NCBI GenBank assembly: GCA_020831765.1
Contig: JAFIFY010000036.1
Span: forward strand, 1 to 64,000
Direction of reading: 5' to 3'
Source: Phycisphaeraceae bacterium
GTDB taxonomy: Bacteria; Planctomycetota; Phycisphaerae; Phycisphaerales; Phycisphaeraceae
DNA: 64,000 nucleotides
Shown: positions 28,420 through 38,132 of the stretch, in pieces
Layout: each line of letters starts with the position of its first letter
Position numbering within the stretch: the first letter of the stretch is position 1
Program-made: the position numbers and the translations under genes
The notes under the pieces: generated by a model
Seen by the model: the letters and a program-made list of their open reading frames with translations, nothing else
Told to the model about the DNA's origin: nothing
The model's database searches: none

Positions 28420-30597
28420 ATGCCTCACAACTACCTTCACGACCTGCTGGACAAACTTCACGAAACCCCGATGCAGCGGCGCATGCGTAAGCTGGCGCCG
28501 ATGCCGATCGGATGTGTGTTTCTTCAATGGCCTGAGATGAGCGAGGAAGATATTCGCGGTCATCTTCGAACCATGAAGGAACTGGGCTACACCAACCTCA
28601 AGGGCATCATGATCTGCAAGGGGATGACGCCGCTGAAGCTCGGCCGAATGGCCCTGGAAGAGGGCATCATCCCGTGGTGGTACGACATTGGCGGTTATGA
28701 GGAGATCACGCCGGAACTACTGGACAAGCTCGGCCTGCCCAGGGACATGGATATCGATGAAGCGATCGATCATCCAAAGATGCGGGCCCATCAGAATGAA
28801 GTGATGCTCAAGCGATTGGAGCGCAAGGAAGCCGAGCGCCTCGCGGGCAAGCGCACGCGAGGCACGTTCCGTCCCGCTGAGCGCGACCCCCATTCCGTGC
28901 CCGGGGTGAATAAATCCCCCGATGGCACCAAGCTGCTGGAGGAAAGCGTTCCCGCGTTCATCGAATGGCTCAAGGAGACCTACGACAACGATCTTGAGAA
29001 ACTCAAGCACGCCTGGAACGCCTACAGCAGCAGCTACGGCTCACCTGGCGATAAGTGGCAAAGCTGGGACGATCTGCGTCAGGCGCTGAACAGCTACCCG
29101 CAGCGGGAGTTCCGCCATTTGCGCGACATTCTGCGCTTCAAGGCTGATGTGAGGCTTCGGATGCTGCGTGGCAAGACCGAGGAATCGCTGGCCGCCGATC
29201 CGTTCGACCCGGTTCGCGCCGGGGGAGAAATTTCGATCTTCCTCCCGCATGTGAGCTGGGCCATCGACATGGAGGGCTATGCCGATGTCATGGCCGATGG
29301 CGGGGCGTTCTATCCATCCATGCATCCGGGTTGGCATCTGGAGGAGGTGGCGTTCGAGTTGGTTCGACCGACTTACATGCAGGCATCGATGTGCGCCGAC
29401 TGGGCCAAGGGAAGCTGGAGCGCGCCGCTGGAATCGACCGGTGGGCCGCAATGGTGGTCGGGCGGCGGCAAGGTACCGTTCGTGCCGGAGGTGCGCGAGC
29501 TGCAACCGGCGTTCACGATTGATGAAGGCACGATGGCGCAACTGCTTTGCACTTATCTGGCCGCGGGGTTCCGTGGGTTTGGCCTCTGGTGCTGGAATCC
29601 GCGTGATTCGGGCTGGGAGGCCGGCGAGTATGCGCTGTGCGATCGCAACAACCAGGTCACGGAAAGGGCGCGGCAGGTCGGACGGTTCGGTCAGGCGATG
29701 CGAAAGTATCGGCGCGAACTGTGGGAAGCGCACAAGGAGCCGTGGGTCGGGCTCTATCAGGACTGGGAAAACGATGCGATGTGGGCCGCGCTGGCCACAC
29801 CGGGCCGGGATCGATACAAGAGCGAGCCGGTCAAAGCGCGCATCGGCGCCAGCCGCGCGTTGATCAACGCCAATGTTCCCTGGGAGCATGTCACGTTACG
29901 ACAGATCGAAAAGGGCCTTGCTCCGCGCTACCGCGTGATCTACCTTCCCGCCGTGATGTGCCTGAGTTCCCGCCTGATCGAACTGCTCACCGATTATGTG
30001 AAGCAGGGTGGTCGCGTGGTGCTGGATATGCCCGGGGCGTATCTGGATGAGCGCGGCCATCTGATCGACACCTTGCCGGGCTCGCCCTTCGAGGCCCTGT
30101 TCGGCGTGGTGATCCATGAGTACGCTTATTCGAACAACGTGCAACACCGCGTGGCGGGAATCGACAGCCCCGGATTCGCCGTGAACATGACCCCGATCAG
30201 CGCCAAGGTCATCGAGGAATACGATGTGGGCGGCGCTGCGATCACCGAGAACAGCGTCGGAAAGGGCACGGCGGTTGTTGTCGGCGCTCAGGTATCGCTC
30301 AACTGCCTGAAACCCGGTAACGCGGCCATGGAACGGCTGCTGGTCAGCACGGCGCTGGGCAAGTTCGCCCTGCCGTTTACCTGTGAAGGTGCGATCTGCT
30401 ATCGGCTGGCCGCGCCGACCGCCGATCATTACTTTCTGATCAATGATGGCCCGGCACGCGCTGTGCGGTTGGATGTCCATGATTATGAATACAGCGGGGC
30501 GGTCGATGCCGTGACCGGGGAGAAAGTGGATATGCGTCAGGTCAAGCTTGGCGCGAACGATGCGGTTTGGATTCGCGCGGCCAATACCGGCCGATGA
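28420..30597 (+). CDS. GH42-like glycoside hydrolase (beta-galactosidase family)
   Basis: Protein of 725 residues. Residues 1-440 look like a GH42-type barrel; the stretch APLESTGGPQWWSGG and GFRGFGLWCWNPRDSGWEAGE resemble the GH42 nucleophile region and the region that follows it. Residues 470-640 (YRVIYLPAVMCLSSRLIELL then DYVKQGGRVVLDMPGAYLDE) match the trimerisation domain, a flavodoxin-like fold. A small beta domain ends the protein. It should hydrolyse a beta-linked galactoside or related sugar; the natural substrate is unknown. No signal peptide is present, so it is cytoplasmic. There is no evident Shine-Dalgarno sequence, and a T-rich tract lies just before the ATG. Confidence 0.8.
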   Translation: MPHNYLHDLLDKLHETPMQRRMRKLAPMPIGCVFLQWPEMSEEDIRGHLRTMKELGYTNLKGIMICKGMTPLKLGRMALEEGIIPWWYDIGGYEEITPELLDKLGLPRDMDIDEAIDHPKMRAHQNEVMLKRLERKEAERLAGKRTRGTFRPAERDPHSVPGVNKSPDGTKLLEESVPAFIEWLKETYDNDLEKLKHAWNAYSSSYGSPGDKWQSWDDLRQALNSYPQREFRHLRDILRFKADVRLRMLRGKTEESLAADPFDPVRAGGEISIFLPHVSWAIDMEGYADVMADGGAFYPSMHPGWHLEEVAFELVRPTYMQASMCADWAKGSWSAPLESTGGPQWWSGGGKVPFVPEVRELQPAFTIDEGTMAQLLCTYLAAGFRGFGLWCWNPRDSGWEAGEYALCDRNNQVTERARQVGRFGQAMRKYRRELWEAHKEPWVGLYQDWENDAMWAALATPGRDRYKSEPVKARIGASRALINANVPWEHVTLRQIEKGLAPRYRVIYLPAVMCLSSRLIELLTDYVKQGGRVVLDMPGAYLDERGHLIDTLPGSPFEALFGVVIHEYAYSNNVQHRVAGIDSPGFAVNMTPISAKVIEEYDVGGAAITENSVGKGTAVVVGAQVSLNCLKPGNAAMERLLVSTALGKFALPFTCEGAICYRLAAPTADHYFLINDGPARAVRLDVHDYEYSGAVDAVTGEKVDMRQVKLGANDAVWIRAANTGR

Positions 30598-30687
30598 GGA
30601 TCATGCGGAGCGAAGGTTCAGTCGGTCGAGAAAGGCCTGAACCCGCGGGTCCGGCTGATCGAATGCCAAGTGTGGCTGGCACGGGCT

Positions 30688-31074
30688 TTACATGCCAACC
30701 CAGATCAGGTACGCCCAGTTGACCAGGGCAGCGACGCCCAGCACGATCCAGCCGGTCGTTTGCTGTCGATGGCTCAAACGTGCCAGGGGATCGGGCGCGC
30801 CCAGCAATCGGGCGATCAGAACCATCGCGGCGATCGAGATGATGATGAACATCAGGGGGTTGTAAAGAAAGCTGTCAAGAATCCGGCCCTGAGCCGCGGA
30901 CATGACCATCCGTGTGCTGCCGCATGTCGCGCAGGGGTATCCGGTCACCTTCTTGAAAACGCAGGTCGGACCGGCGGCTTCATCACCTCCGGTCAACCAC
31001 CATTGGGCCAGTACAAGAACGCCCCAGACAATCAGGACGGCGGCGGGAATGATCCATGTTCGTGAATGGCTCAT
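30688..31074 (-). CDS. DUF2752 membrane protein
   Basis: Protein of 128 residues with about three membrane segments and the DUF2752 signature FKKVTGYPCATCGSTRM (CxxCGxTR). The family occurs widely in planctomycetes and Bacteroidetes; no biochemical role is known, though the cysteine pair suggests metal binding or redox chemistry. The ATG at 31074 starts the first charged-then-hydrophobic segment directly; an extension upstream would overlap the neighbouring GYF gene region. It is downstream of a GYF-domain gene on the same strand (55 bp), and DUF2752 genes are often found near such membrane proteins, so cotranscription is likely. Confidence 0.85.
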   Translation of the reverse strand: MSHSRTWIIPAAVLIVWGVLVLAQWWLTGGDEAAGPTCVFKKVTGYPCATCGSTRMVMSAAQGRILDSFLYNPLMFIIISIAAMVLIARLLGAPDPLARLSHRQQTTGWIVLGVAALVNWAYLIWVGM

Positions 31075-31129
31075 GGGGAGTTCTTGAATGGGGATCGTCC
31101 AAGGTGGGGATGGCTTGAGCACAATGACC

Positions 31130-31897
31130 CTAAGGCATGCTAAGTACAAAGAAGGTGATGGAAATCAGAATATTGATCGCGCTCAAGCCAACGCCGATGA
31201 TCGCGAGGAGGCGGCCGAGCGTTGTTTGGCTCCTGCCACTGGCATCCATGAGTCCGGCATCCATGCTTTTGAAGTCGGAAGTCGCCATGAGAACGGCGAT
31301 CAGGCCAAGTATGACCGCGACGATCGCGCAGAGAAGGCTGGTGACGATCGAGAGGATGCCCAGCGTCAGGATGGTTCCGCCGCGATGTGCCCGCCCGGTG
31401 CCCATCGTCGGGCCGGTGTGGAATCGACCAGGGTACGCCGCGGAGGGGCTATTGTGGGCGGTTGAACTTTCTTGCGCGGCGGGCCCATGCGATGCGAGCA
31501 TGGTCGCCTGCCAATAAGGCTTCCAGTCAGTCATGCCCGGGCCGTAGACCATCGTCTGGTCATTGATGCCGCCCTGGCGGTAAAGCTGGACCAATTCCGA
31601 TCGACTCATCGGTTCGCTCTGTCGGCCATCCAGAACCGCGTACCAGAGTTCGTGGGTGTCCGTCCCGCCGCTCCCGCCCGATCGAGTCGAAACCAGAGCC
31701 TCGATATCGCTCACACCCTCGCCATGCGCGGCGAACAGTCCCCCCATCCGGGCCGCGGGGTACCAGCTCACGCGATCCTCGGAAATCTCATCCTCAGGAT
31801 GCAGTTTACCCCGCGCGGCCAGATCGCTGAGTTGCTCCAGTGTCACCGGACCGTAGACCTTGCCGTCAGCGCGGATGTAGTGATTGGATTGGCTCAT
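31130..31897 (-). CDS. GYF_2 (DUF4339) domain membrane protein, paralogue 1
   Basis: Protein of 255 residues. Two GYF_2/DUF4339 domains are visible: YIRADGKVYGPVTLEQLSDL (about residues 7-55) and WYAVLDGRQSEPMSRSELVQ (about 85-135). A linker follows, then two membrane segments with a DUF4190-like loop between them, MDAGLMDASGRSQTTLGRLL. The GYF parts probably bind proline-rich peptides or sense a cytoplasmic signal; the family's role is unknown. It is the last of three tandem paralogues on this strand (32725, 31989 and 31130), each with the same order of parts, and is followed by the DUF2752 gene. Confidence 0.85.
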   Translation of the reverse strand: MSQSNHYIRADGKVYGPVTLEQLSDLAARGKLHPEDEISEDRVSWYPAARMGGLFAAHGEGVSDIEALVSTRSGGSGGTDTHELWYAVLDGRQSEPMSRSELVQLYRQGGINDQTMVYGPGMTDWKPYWQATMLASHGPAAQESSTAHNSPSAAYPGRFHTGPTMGTGRAHRGGTILTLGILSIVTSLLCAIVAVILGLIAVLMATSDFKSMDAGLMDASGRSQTTLGRLLAIIGVGLSAINILISITFFVLSMP

Positions 31898-31988
31898 GGG
31901 CTTCCATACTTACTTTACGGACCGACCTTCTTTCATGCCCGTCGCCTGGCTGAATCGATCGACTTGTGGCTTCAAGTGGGCTCCCAGG

Positions 31989-32630
31989 TCAGCCGATGGC
32001 GAAAGCAATAACGTAAAAGAAGATTATGACCGCATCAATGGCGATGCCGACGATGGCCACGATCTTGCCCGCTTGCGTCATTCCCCGGCCAGCGGGGTCC
32101 ATCAGGCCCGCATCCATCTTGCCCAGATCATCATTGGCCATCACCCAGGCCACGATGGCGATGATGAAGCAGCAACAGAATCCGACGAGGGCCAGGGCGA
32201 GAATCGTTCCGCCACGATGAGGCTCCACGTACTCGCTCGACATGCTGGAGCCGGGATAGGACCCGTGCAGTCTTGTGACCGGTTCAGGGCGTGGGCCGAG
32301 GAAAAGCGTGTCCCCAAGCCGTCGCCAGTCGTCCATGCCTTCCTTCCAGATCAGCGTATCGTTGTCGATCCGGGATTCAGCGTACATCTGGTCCAGTTGG
32401 GACCGACGAAGAGGGCCGTGCCTCTGGCCATCGAGCAGCACGTACCAGGCCGCATCATCACTGGGAAACAAGCCCTCCAGTTCCGCCGCCGGTGACCAAG
32501 ACTGTCGATCGCGGGAAATCTCGTGTGTGGGGTTCAACCGTCCAACTGCCGCCAGTTCACGAAGCTGCCCGAAAGTGGCCGGTCCGAAAACCTTGCCTTC
32601 GACTCGAACGTAATAGGGTTGGTCAGTCAT
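31989..32630 (-). CDS. GYF_2 (DUF4339) domain membrane protein, paralogue 2
   Basis: Protein of 213 residues and the most compact member of the local family. The first GYF_2 domain is YYVRVEGKVFGPATFGQLRE (residues 5-54) and the second WYVLLDGQRHGPLRRSQLDQ (about 60-110). The membrane part has the loop MDAGLMDPAGRGMTQAGKIV, nearly the same as in the neighbours. The linker between the second GYF_2 domain and the membrane segments is short. Divergence from the other two copies at the protein level shows that the duplications are old. Genes 1, 2 and 3 lie 91 and 94 bp apart and may form one transcript. Confidence 0.85.
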   Translation of the reverse strand: MTDQPYYVRVEGKVFGPATFGQLRELAAVGRLNPTHEISRDRQSWSPAAELEGLFPSDDAAWYVLLDGQRHGPLRRSQLDQMYAESRIDNDTLIWKEGMDDWRRLGDTLFLGPRPEPVTRLHGSYPGSSMSSEYVEPHRGGTILALALVGFCCCFIIAIVAWVMANDDLGKMDAGLMDPAGRGMTQAGKIVAIVGIAIDAVIIFFYVIAFAIG

Positions 32631-32724
32631 CGGTACACCTCATGGTTTCAAGCGGCATGCTGACATCCTCCATTCTGGTTACAGGTTCGAACCGCCTTCC
32701 CGCCATGGCACGATGCATAGTCGA

Positions 32725-33540
32725 TTACGGGCTGAGCGCGGCTCCGCTGGCAAGGAGACCCACGAAAACGATGATGAAGATCCCAAGGGGAATGACTGCA
32801 AGCACGACACTGATGATGCCCAGAATCTTGCCCGCTTTGGTCATGCCCTCACCGCTTGGGTTCATTCTCCCGGCCGCCATCTCCTGAAGATCCGTATTGG
32901 CCATGGTCCACGCCACAATGCCGAAGACGAAGCAGACCATGAGTGAGAGAATGCCGAATGTCAGGACGACCCCACCTCGGTCCGGCTTTATATGGCCTGA
33001 ATGTCCGTAGCTCTTGTGTTCGAAACCTCGAGCCGCGGCCAGGGCGCTCAGGTCGCTCCCACCTCCGGAATCCGGCAGGACCTGGCCCAACGGTCGCCAG
33101 TCACCCATCCCTTGCTTCCAGATCAATGTCTGATGATTGATCGCCCGGCTCTGAAGCATGTCACGAATCTGGCTGAGGGGCAGGGGGCCCCGAGTACGCC
33201 GATCCGGACCGAGGACCACATGCCAGACGGCCGGGTCGTCCGGCGATTCGGCCTCGGGTTGGCGGTTCTTCAACAGATCATCAATATCGCTGATCGATTC
33301 CGGCCGCTGCTGGCCCGAGCCCTCGTGCGGGTCTTCGTAGGCCTGGTAGGGATCGTGCTCCGATTCCGAGACGGGAAACAGCCCTTGAAGGTCGCCGGCC
33401 GGGTGCCAGTCAACCTTGTTGAGTGAAACTTCATCATCCCGGTTGATTCGCCCCTCGGCCACCAATCCGCGGAGTTGATCAAAGGACGCCGGGCCGTAGA
33501 TTTTGCCCTTCACGCGAATATAGCGCCGATCGATGCTCAT
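32725..33540 (-). CDS. GYF_2 (DUF4339) domain membrane protein, paralogue 3
   Basis: Protein of 271 residues. It opens with YIRVKGKIYGPASFDQLRGL (first GYF_2), followed by a serine/glutamate-rich linker, then WHVVLGPDRRTRGPLPLSQI (second GYF_2) and two membrane segments around the loop MAAGRMNPSGEGMTKAGKIL. The linker between the two GYF_2 domains, about 50 residues, is much longer than in paralogue 2. The ATG at 33540 was chosen because the GYF domain starts there; the open frame continues upstream into ilvE antisense sequence without support. It is the first gene of the tandem set and is divergent from ilvE. Confidence 0.83.
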   Translation of the reverse strand: MSIDRRYIRVKGKIYGPASFDQLRGLVAEGRINRDDEVSLNKVDWHPAGDLQGLFPVSESEHDPYQAYEDPHEGSGQQRPESISDIDDLLKNRQPEAESPDDPAVWHVVLGPDRRTRGPLPLSQIRDMLQSRAINHQTLIWKQGMGDWRPLGQVLPDSGGGSDLSALAAARGFEHKSYGHSGHIKPDRGGVVLTFGILSLMVCFVFGIVAWTMANTDLQEMAAGRMNPSGEGMTKAGKILGIISVVLAVIPLGIFIIVFVGLLASGAALSP

Positions 33541-33795
33541 AGTGCCATGACTCCTGACGGTGAGGCGTGGCCCTGCATCGGGCCGATTTCCGAATCTTCG
33601 CCGGCCGGCCGGGAATCGGGCGTCCAGCGCATCGCCAGTATAGCGATTGCCCCACCAGCGCTGCCGCATCGCCGTCGGGCTCGCTCTGGATGATTCCACG
33701 GTAAGGTGGGCGGCGATCGAGTGATCCCGCGGCGATGGATGATCGATGGTATCCGGGGGGTATAATCCGTTTCCGCTGTCAGGAAAGGAAGTTTT

Positions 33796-34680
33796 GTGAG
33801 CAAAGCGATATGGATCAATGGGGCCTTGGTCGCTCCTGAGAAGGCGACGGTAAGTGTCTATGATCACGGCCTGTTGTATGGCGACGGCGTTTTCGAGGGC
33901 ATTCGCTGCTACGGCGGGCGGGTGCTGAAGCTTCGCACCCATCTCGATCGGCTGGACCGTTCGGCCCGGGCCATCCGGCTGACCATGCCCTACGATGTCG
34001 CGGAACTGGAACATGCGGTGCGCGAAACAATCAGGGCCAACGATGTTTCCGATTGTTACATTCGGCTTTGCGTCACGCGCGGGGTGGGCGCCTTGGGGCT
34101 CAACCCCTTCAATTGCAAGAACTCAACGGTCTTCATTATCGTCGATTCGCTCCGGCTCTATCCGAAGGAGCTTTACGAGAAAGGCATGTCGGTCATCATC
34201 GCCGCGACCTTGCGGAACCACCCGGCCGCGCTGAGCCCGCGCATCAAGAGCATGAATTATCTGAACAACATCATGGCCAAGATCGAGGCCATCGATGCCG
34301 GCGTGTCCGAGGCCGTCATGCTCAATCATCAGGGTTATGTTTCCGAGTGTACCGGCGATAACCTGTTCATCGTCCGGCGGGCCGACGGCCGACCGACCCT
34401 GATCACGCCCCCGCTTCATGCCGGTGTGCTTGAAGGTGTGACCATGAACCTGGTGATCGACCTCGCGGCGGAGCTGGGTATTCCGTTTGCGCGGCACGAC
34501 CTGACGGCTTATGATCTGTACACGGCCGACGAGATGTTTCTCACCGGCACCGCCGCCGAGGTGATCCCCGTCACGTCGATCGATAAGCGCACCATCGGCG
34601 ATGGCGAGATCGGGCCGATCACCCGACGACTGGTCGATGCCTATCGGAGCATGGTGGCCGGCAGCGTTCCCGAGGATTGA
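33796..34680 (+). CDS. ilvE: branched-chain amino acid aminotransferase
   Basis: Protein of 294 residues, a fold-type IV PLP enzyme that transfers the amino group between glutamate and the keto acids of Leu, Ile and Val. YDHGLLYGDGVFEGIRCYGG opens the protein; the PLP lysine is in RIKSMNYLNNIMAK (about residue 152); EAVMLNHQGYVSECTGDNLF and FLTGTAAEVIPV are typical of IlvE. The GTG start is preceded by AGGAAGGAAG, a strong ribosome-binding site. It starts opposite the GYF cluster. A D-amino-acid or aminodeoxychorismate enzyme is a weaker alternative. Confidence 0.94.
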   Translation: MSKAIWINGALVAPEKATVSVYDHGLLYGDGVFEGIRCYGGRVLKLRTHLDRLDRSARAIRLTMPYDVAELEHAVRETIRANDVSDCYIRLCVTRGVGALGLNPFNCKNSTVFIIVDSLRLYPKELYEKGMSVIIAATLRNHPAALSPRIKSMNYLNNIMAKIEAIDAGVSEAVMLNHQGYVSECTGDNLFIVRRADGRPTLITPPLHAGVLEGVTMNLVIDLAAELGIPFARHDLTAYDLYTADEMFLTGTAAEVIPVTSIDKRTIGDGEIGPITRRLVDAYRSMVAGSVPED

Positions 34681-34752
34681 TCGGGGGCGCACGGTGATGA
34701 AGATTCGCTTCGCCGCGCCGAGGCGTAATTCCGGCACAGGAGTGGACCATTG

Positions 34753-36048
34753 ATGGCGATTCCGGTTCCCCTGCCTGTTGGTTCGGATGGATACCTCACC
34801 GCCGCGGTCGATGGCATCGGTGGAGTCATCAAGGTCAGGCCGGAGGATTTCCTGGTCGAGGAGCTGCCGCTCTACACGCCCTCGGGAGAGGGTGAACACC
34901 TGATGCTTTTCATCGAAAAGCGAAACCAGACGACCTCGGATGTCGTCCGCCGACTGGCCCAGATGTTCAATGTCCGTCGAGGGCACGTCGGCTACGCGGG
35001 CCTGAAGGACAAGCAGGCGGTCACGCGGCAGCACTTTACCGTTCAGCAATCGGACAGTGAGAAGCGCGAGAAGGGCATCGCGCGATTCGAGTTCACGCCG
35101 TTCAAGCTGCTCTGGGCCGAGCCGCACCTCAACAAGCTCCGTCCCGGCCATCTGGCGGGCAATCGTTTTGTCATTCGCATCCGCGAAGTCGAGGCAACGG
35201 CCGTGTTGGGCGCTCATCGCGCCCTGAGCCAGCTTGAGCGTGAGGGTGTGCCCAATTTCTTCGGCCAGCAGCGATTCGGCCATCGCCGGACCAATCATCT
35301 GATCGGGCGGTCGATTCTGCGCGGCGAACCGGATGAGGCGATGGCCTGGATGCTCGGTCGGCCGCGCGAGCTTGACAGTGACCCCATGCGGGAAGCCCGC
35401 GAGCGGTTCGATCGAGGCGATTTTGCCGCCGCGCTGGAGTTATGGCCGAATTATCTTCGCCACGACCGACAGTCGCTCGACGGCCTGCGACAGGGCAGAA
35501 GCGCTGCGGAGGTGGTTGAAGCCATGGACAGTCAGGCCCGGGATTTCATGTTCAGCGCCTTGCAGGCGGCGATCTTCAATCATGTCCTCTCGCGCCGGCT
35601 GCGTGATGGCTTGCTGGATCGACTGCTGCCCGGTGATGTGGCGGGTTTTGATGGCAGCCGATCGGTCTTTGCCGTCGATGAACCGACCGCCGAGTTGGAG
35701 AATGGCCCGGAAGGTCGCATGTCGAGCCTCGAAATATCGCCAACCGGACCGATGTGGGGGCCGCAAATGCTCCGCGCTGGCGAGTCGGTCGGGCTGTGGG
35801 AACTGGAATCGCTCGAGGCTTTCGGCCTGACCGAGGAGCACCTGGAAACGTGTCCTTACTCACCCAAGGGCACGCGTCGCCCGCTTCGCATCCGCATGCG
35901 GAATGCCGATCTCAGCGGTGGAGCGGACGAGCACGGGCAATTTGTTCGGCTCGCCTTCGATCTGCCGCGCGGCTCGTTCGCCACCATGGTCCTCCGCGAG
36001 ATCATGAAATCCGAACGCGACCTCGAAGCCGAAGATGATGCGCAGTGA
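34753..36048 (+). CDS. truD: tRNA pseudouridine(13) synthase
   Basis: Protein of 431 residues that isomerises uridine-13 in tRNA-Glu and others. The catalytic aspartate is Asp86 in VGYAGLKDKQAVTRQHF. VPNFFGQQRFGHR and the N-terminal IKVRPEDFLVEELPLY are also TruD signatures. The central region after NFFGQQRFG contains the TRUD insertion domain typical of the family. It begins 72 bp after ilvE on the same strand and may be cotranscribed. The enzyme acts in the cytoplasm on tRNA. Confidence 0.94.
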   Translation: MAIPVPLPVGSDGYLTAAVDGIGGVIKVRPEDFLVEELPLYTPSGEGEHLMLFIEKRNQTTSDVVRRLAQMFNVRRGHVGYAGLKDKQAVTRQHFTVQQSDSEKREKGIARFEFTPFKLLWAEPHLNKLRPGHLAGNRFVIRIREVEATAVLGAHRALSQLEREGVPNFFGQQRFGHRRTNHLIGRSILRGEPDEAMAWMLGRPRELDSDPMREARERFDRGDFAAALELWPNYLRHDRQSLDGLRQGRSAAEVVEAMDSQARDFMFSALQAAIFNHVLSRRLRDGLLDRLLPGDVAGFDGSRSVFAVDEPTAELENGPEGRMSSLEISPTGPMWGPQMLRAGESVGLWELESLEAFGLTEEHLETCPYSPKGTRRPLRIRMRNADLSGGADEHGQFVRLAFDLPRGSFATMVLREIMKSERDLEAEDDAQ

Positions 36049-36212
36049 GGTGCGGCTCCCATGCCCATTGCCCATCATCACTGCTTTGCGCTGTTCCGGA
36101 TGTCGCTTTCTCGGCCGCAAAGGGAAGGAACCGGGCAATCGGGCGGCGGTTTGGGTCGTCAATCCTGGCAATCAGAGGATTCTTTATCCGGATCGAGCGA
36201 TTGGAGTGGATC

Positions 36213-38111
36213 ATGGTGATGTGGCGTTTTCGTCGACTCTGGGCATTGATGCTGGTGCTGGGCGTGTTCGTTGGCGGCGACCTTGCCGAGGGGGCCGCCA
36301 GAATGCCGTCTGGTCACTGGGTTCCGGACCCGATGCTTGAGATTCGGCACGATCGAGTGCCCAGCGAGGCCGAGGCGCGTTCGACCACGCTTCGACTGGT
36401 GGCCCCGCTCAACGGGATGGCATCGGCCCAGGTGGTGGTTCCCAGTGCGGTCCCGTTGCGATCCATCCGGGCGGTGATTACGCCGCTGACCTTGCGGGAG
36501 CCCGCCGATTCCGGGGATGTTTCCGGGGGCGGGGGTGCTTCCGGGGGTGGTGGGACCATGGGCGGTTCGGCGGGACGGAGCGTGATCTCGAACCAGCAGG
36601 TCGAGATCGGATATGCGATCCGTTACCGGGGCTTGGGGCCGGATGGCCGTCCGATCGGGGAGCCGGCGGATCGATTCGTGGCCGTGGCCGAGCAGGCGGT
36701 TCCCGGTGAACGGGTTCAACCCGTTTGGGTGACGGTGCAGGTACCCGAGGATGCGGCACCCGGCCGATATACCGGGACTCTGCGATTGACCCCGGGCGGC
36801 ACGGTTCCCGTCGAGTTGGATGTGATCGGGTTTCCCAGCCCTGATCCGTGGCGATTCACCACGCATGCCGGCATGATCCAATCGCCGGAAACCATTGCCA
36901 GGCACTATGGCGTCCCGCTCTGGTCGCCGCGCCATCTTCAATTGCTTGAGCCTTCACTGCGGCTGCTGGGCCAATCAGGCAACCGGGTGCTGTTCATTCC
37001 GCTGGTGAATCGTACCCATCTGGGCAACGAGGAATCCATGGTCCGCTTCGTTCGCCGGGGCGGGCGGTTCACGCCGGATTTCACGCCGCTTGAGCGATAT
37101 CTGGAGTTGTACAGTCGTCACTCCGGCCCGCCCGAGGTGATCGTGCTTTATGCCTGGGAGACCGCCTGGCGTGGCGATCGAACGCCGGCGACGATCGGCG
37201 TGACGGAAGTTGATCCGCGCGGCGGTCGGACGCAGGTGTTGGAGGTGCCGTTCTTTGGCCGGCCGGGCACGGAAGCGTTCTGGCGACCGGTTTTCGAAGG
37301 GATCGCCGCGCGGGTCGAGCAACTTCAATGGCCGACCGAAGCGATCATGTTGGGGATGGCCGGCGATGCACGTCCGGACCCGGAGACGACCGAGTTTTTC
37401 AACCGCGTTGCTTCGGGGTTCAAGTGGGCGATGTTCACCCATGCCCGAGGCGATCCGAACCCGCGGGATGGTCGGCTGAATGTCAGCGGTCTGGAGGTCG
37501 GTTATCGCGAGCTGCCCTATCCCACCGACCTTCGCCGATACAACCCGGCGAGCCCGATCGGCGGCGGCTGGGATACTGATTTTCGTCAGGTGACCAGTCT
37601 GCGAAGTTTCGACAGCGACGCCTCCGCGGCGTTTCGGCTGGCCGCGACCTATTCGCTGGCTTCCAATCGCTATAGCGGCTTCAGCAGGATCGGGCTGGAC
37701 TTCTGGCCGGTGGAAGGCAGCCCCCTCATCGGCCGGCATCACCGTTGGCACAATCTTTATCGAGGGAACTTGCGTGCCTCGACCGTACCGGGCCCGCGCG
37801 GGGCTCTGCCCACGATCGGCCTGTTGTTCATGCGGGAGGGCATGCAGGAGACCGAGGCGCAGATCATCATCGAACGGGTTCTGCGCGATTCAAACCTCGC
37901 GGATCAACTCACCGAGGCGGAGCGCGAGGCGGGCCGGAAGGTGCTTGATCAACGGATGCGGTTTCTGATCGATCATCGGGGGAACTGGAGCGATTTCGGA
38001 AAATCCGGCGAGGATTCGGTCGCCCATGCGCGTGAGCTCTATACCGTGGCGGATCAGTGGCGACGACGATTTGATCTAAGTGTCCCGTTCGAACGCGCCG
38101 GTGGTGAGTGA
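36213..38111 (+). CDS. exported GH123/DUF4091-like protein
   Basis: Protein of 632 residues with an N-terminal signal peptide (FRRLWALMLVLGVFVGGDLAEG). Residues 100-230 form a beta domain with QPVWVTVQVPEDAAPGRYTG, a pattern common in DUF4091/GH123-type proteins. The following part, including TEAIMLGMAGDARPDPETTEFF, could be a barrel. The catalytic pair is not evident, so activity on polysaccharide is a guess. A glycine-rich insertion (SGGGGASGGGGTMGG) near residue 110 is encoded by a dispersed GC repeat. The ATG at 36213 has GGAG upstream and begins the signal peptide; earlier in-frame codons overlap truD. Confidence 0.62.
   Translation: MVMWRFRRLWALMLVLGVFVGGDLAEGAARMPSGHWVPDPMLEIRHDRVPSEAEARSTTLRLVAPLNGMASAQVVVPSAVPLRSIRAVITPLTLREPADSGDVSGGGGASGGGGTMGGSAGRSVISNQQVEIGYAIRYRGLGPDGRPIGEPADRFVAVAEQAVPGERVQPVWVTVQVPEDAAPGRYTGTLRLTPGGTVPVELDVIGFPSPDPWRFTTHAGMIQSPETIARHYGVPLWSPRHLQLLEPSLRLLGQSGNRVLFIPLVNRTHLGNEESMVRFVRRGGRFTPDFTPLERYLELYSRHSGPPEVIVLYAWETAWRGDRTPATIGVTEVDPRGGRTQVLEVPFFGRPGTEAFWRPVFEGIAARVEQLQWPTEAIMLGMAGDARPDPETTEFFNRVASGFKWAMFTHARGDPNPRDGRLNVSGLEVGYRELPYPTDLRRYNPASPIGGGWDTDFRQVTSLRSFDSDASAAFRLAATYSLASNRYSGFSRIGLDFWPVEGSPLIGRHHRWHNLYRGNLRASTVPGPRGALPTIGLLFMREGMQETEAQIIIERVLRDSNLADQLTEAEREAGRKVLDQRMRFLIDHRGNWSDFGKSGEDSVAHARELYTVADQWRRRFDLSVPFERAGGE
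36523..36548. repeat. Dispersed GC-rich repeat, copy 1
   Basis: This 26-bp stretch is the reverse complement of 53767-53792 with one mismatch. Here it encodes the glycine-rich linker of the exported protein at 36213; at the other site it lies in an unrelated gene. A 25-of-26 match over 17 kb is hard to explain by chance, although the low complexity of the sequence softens that argument. Confidence 0.6.
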
Positions 38112-38132
38112 AGGGTTTGTGTTCACCGGGCT

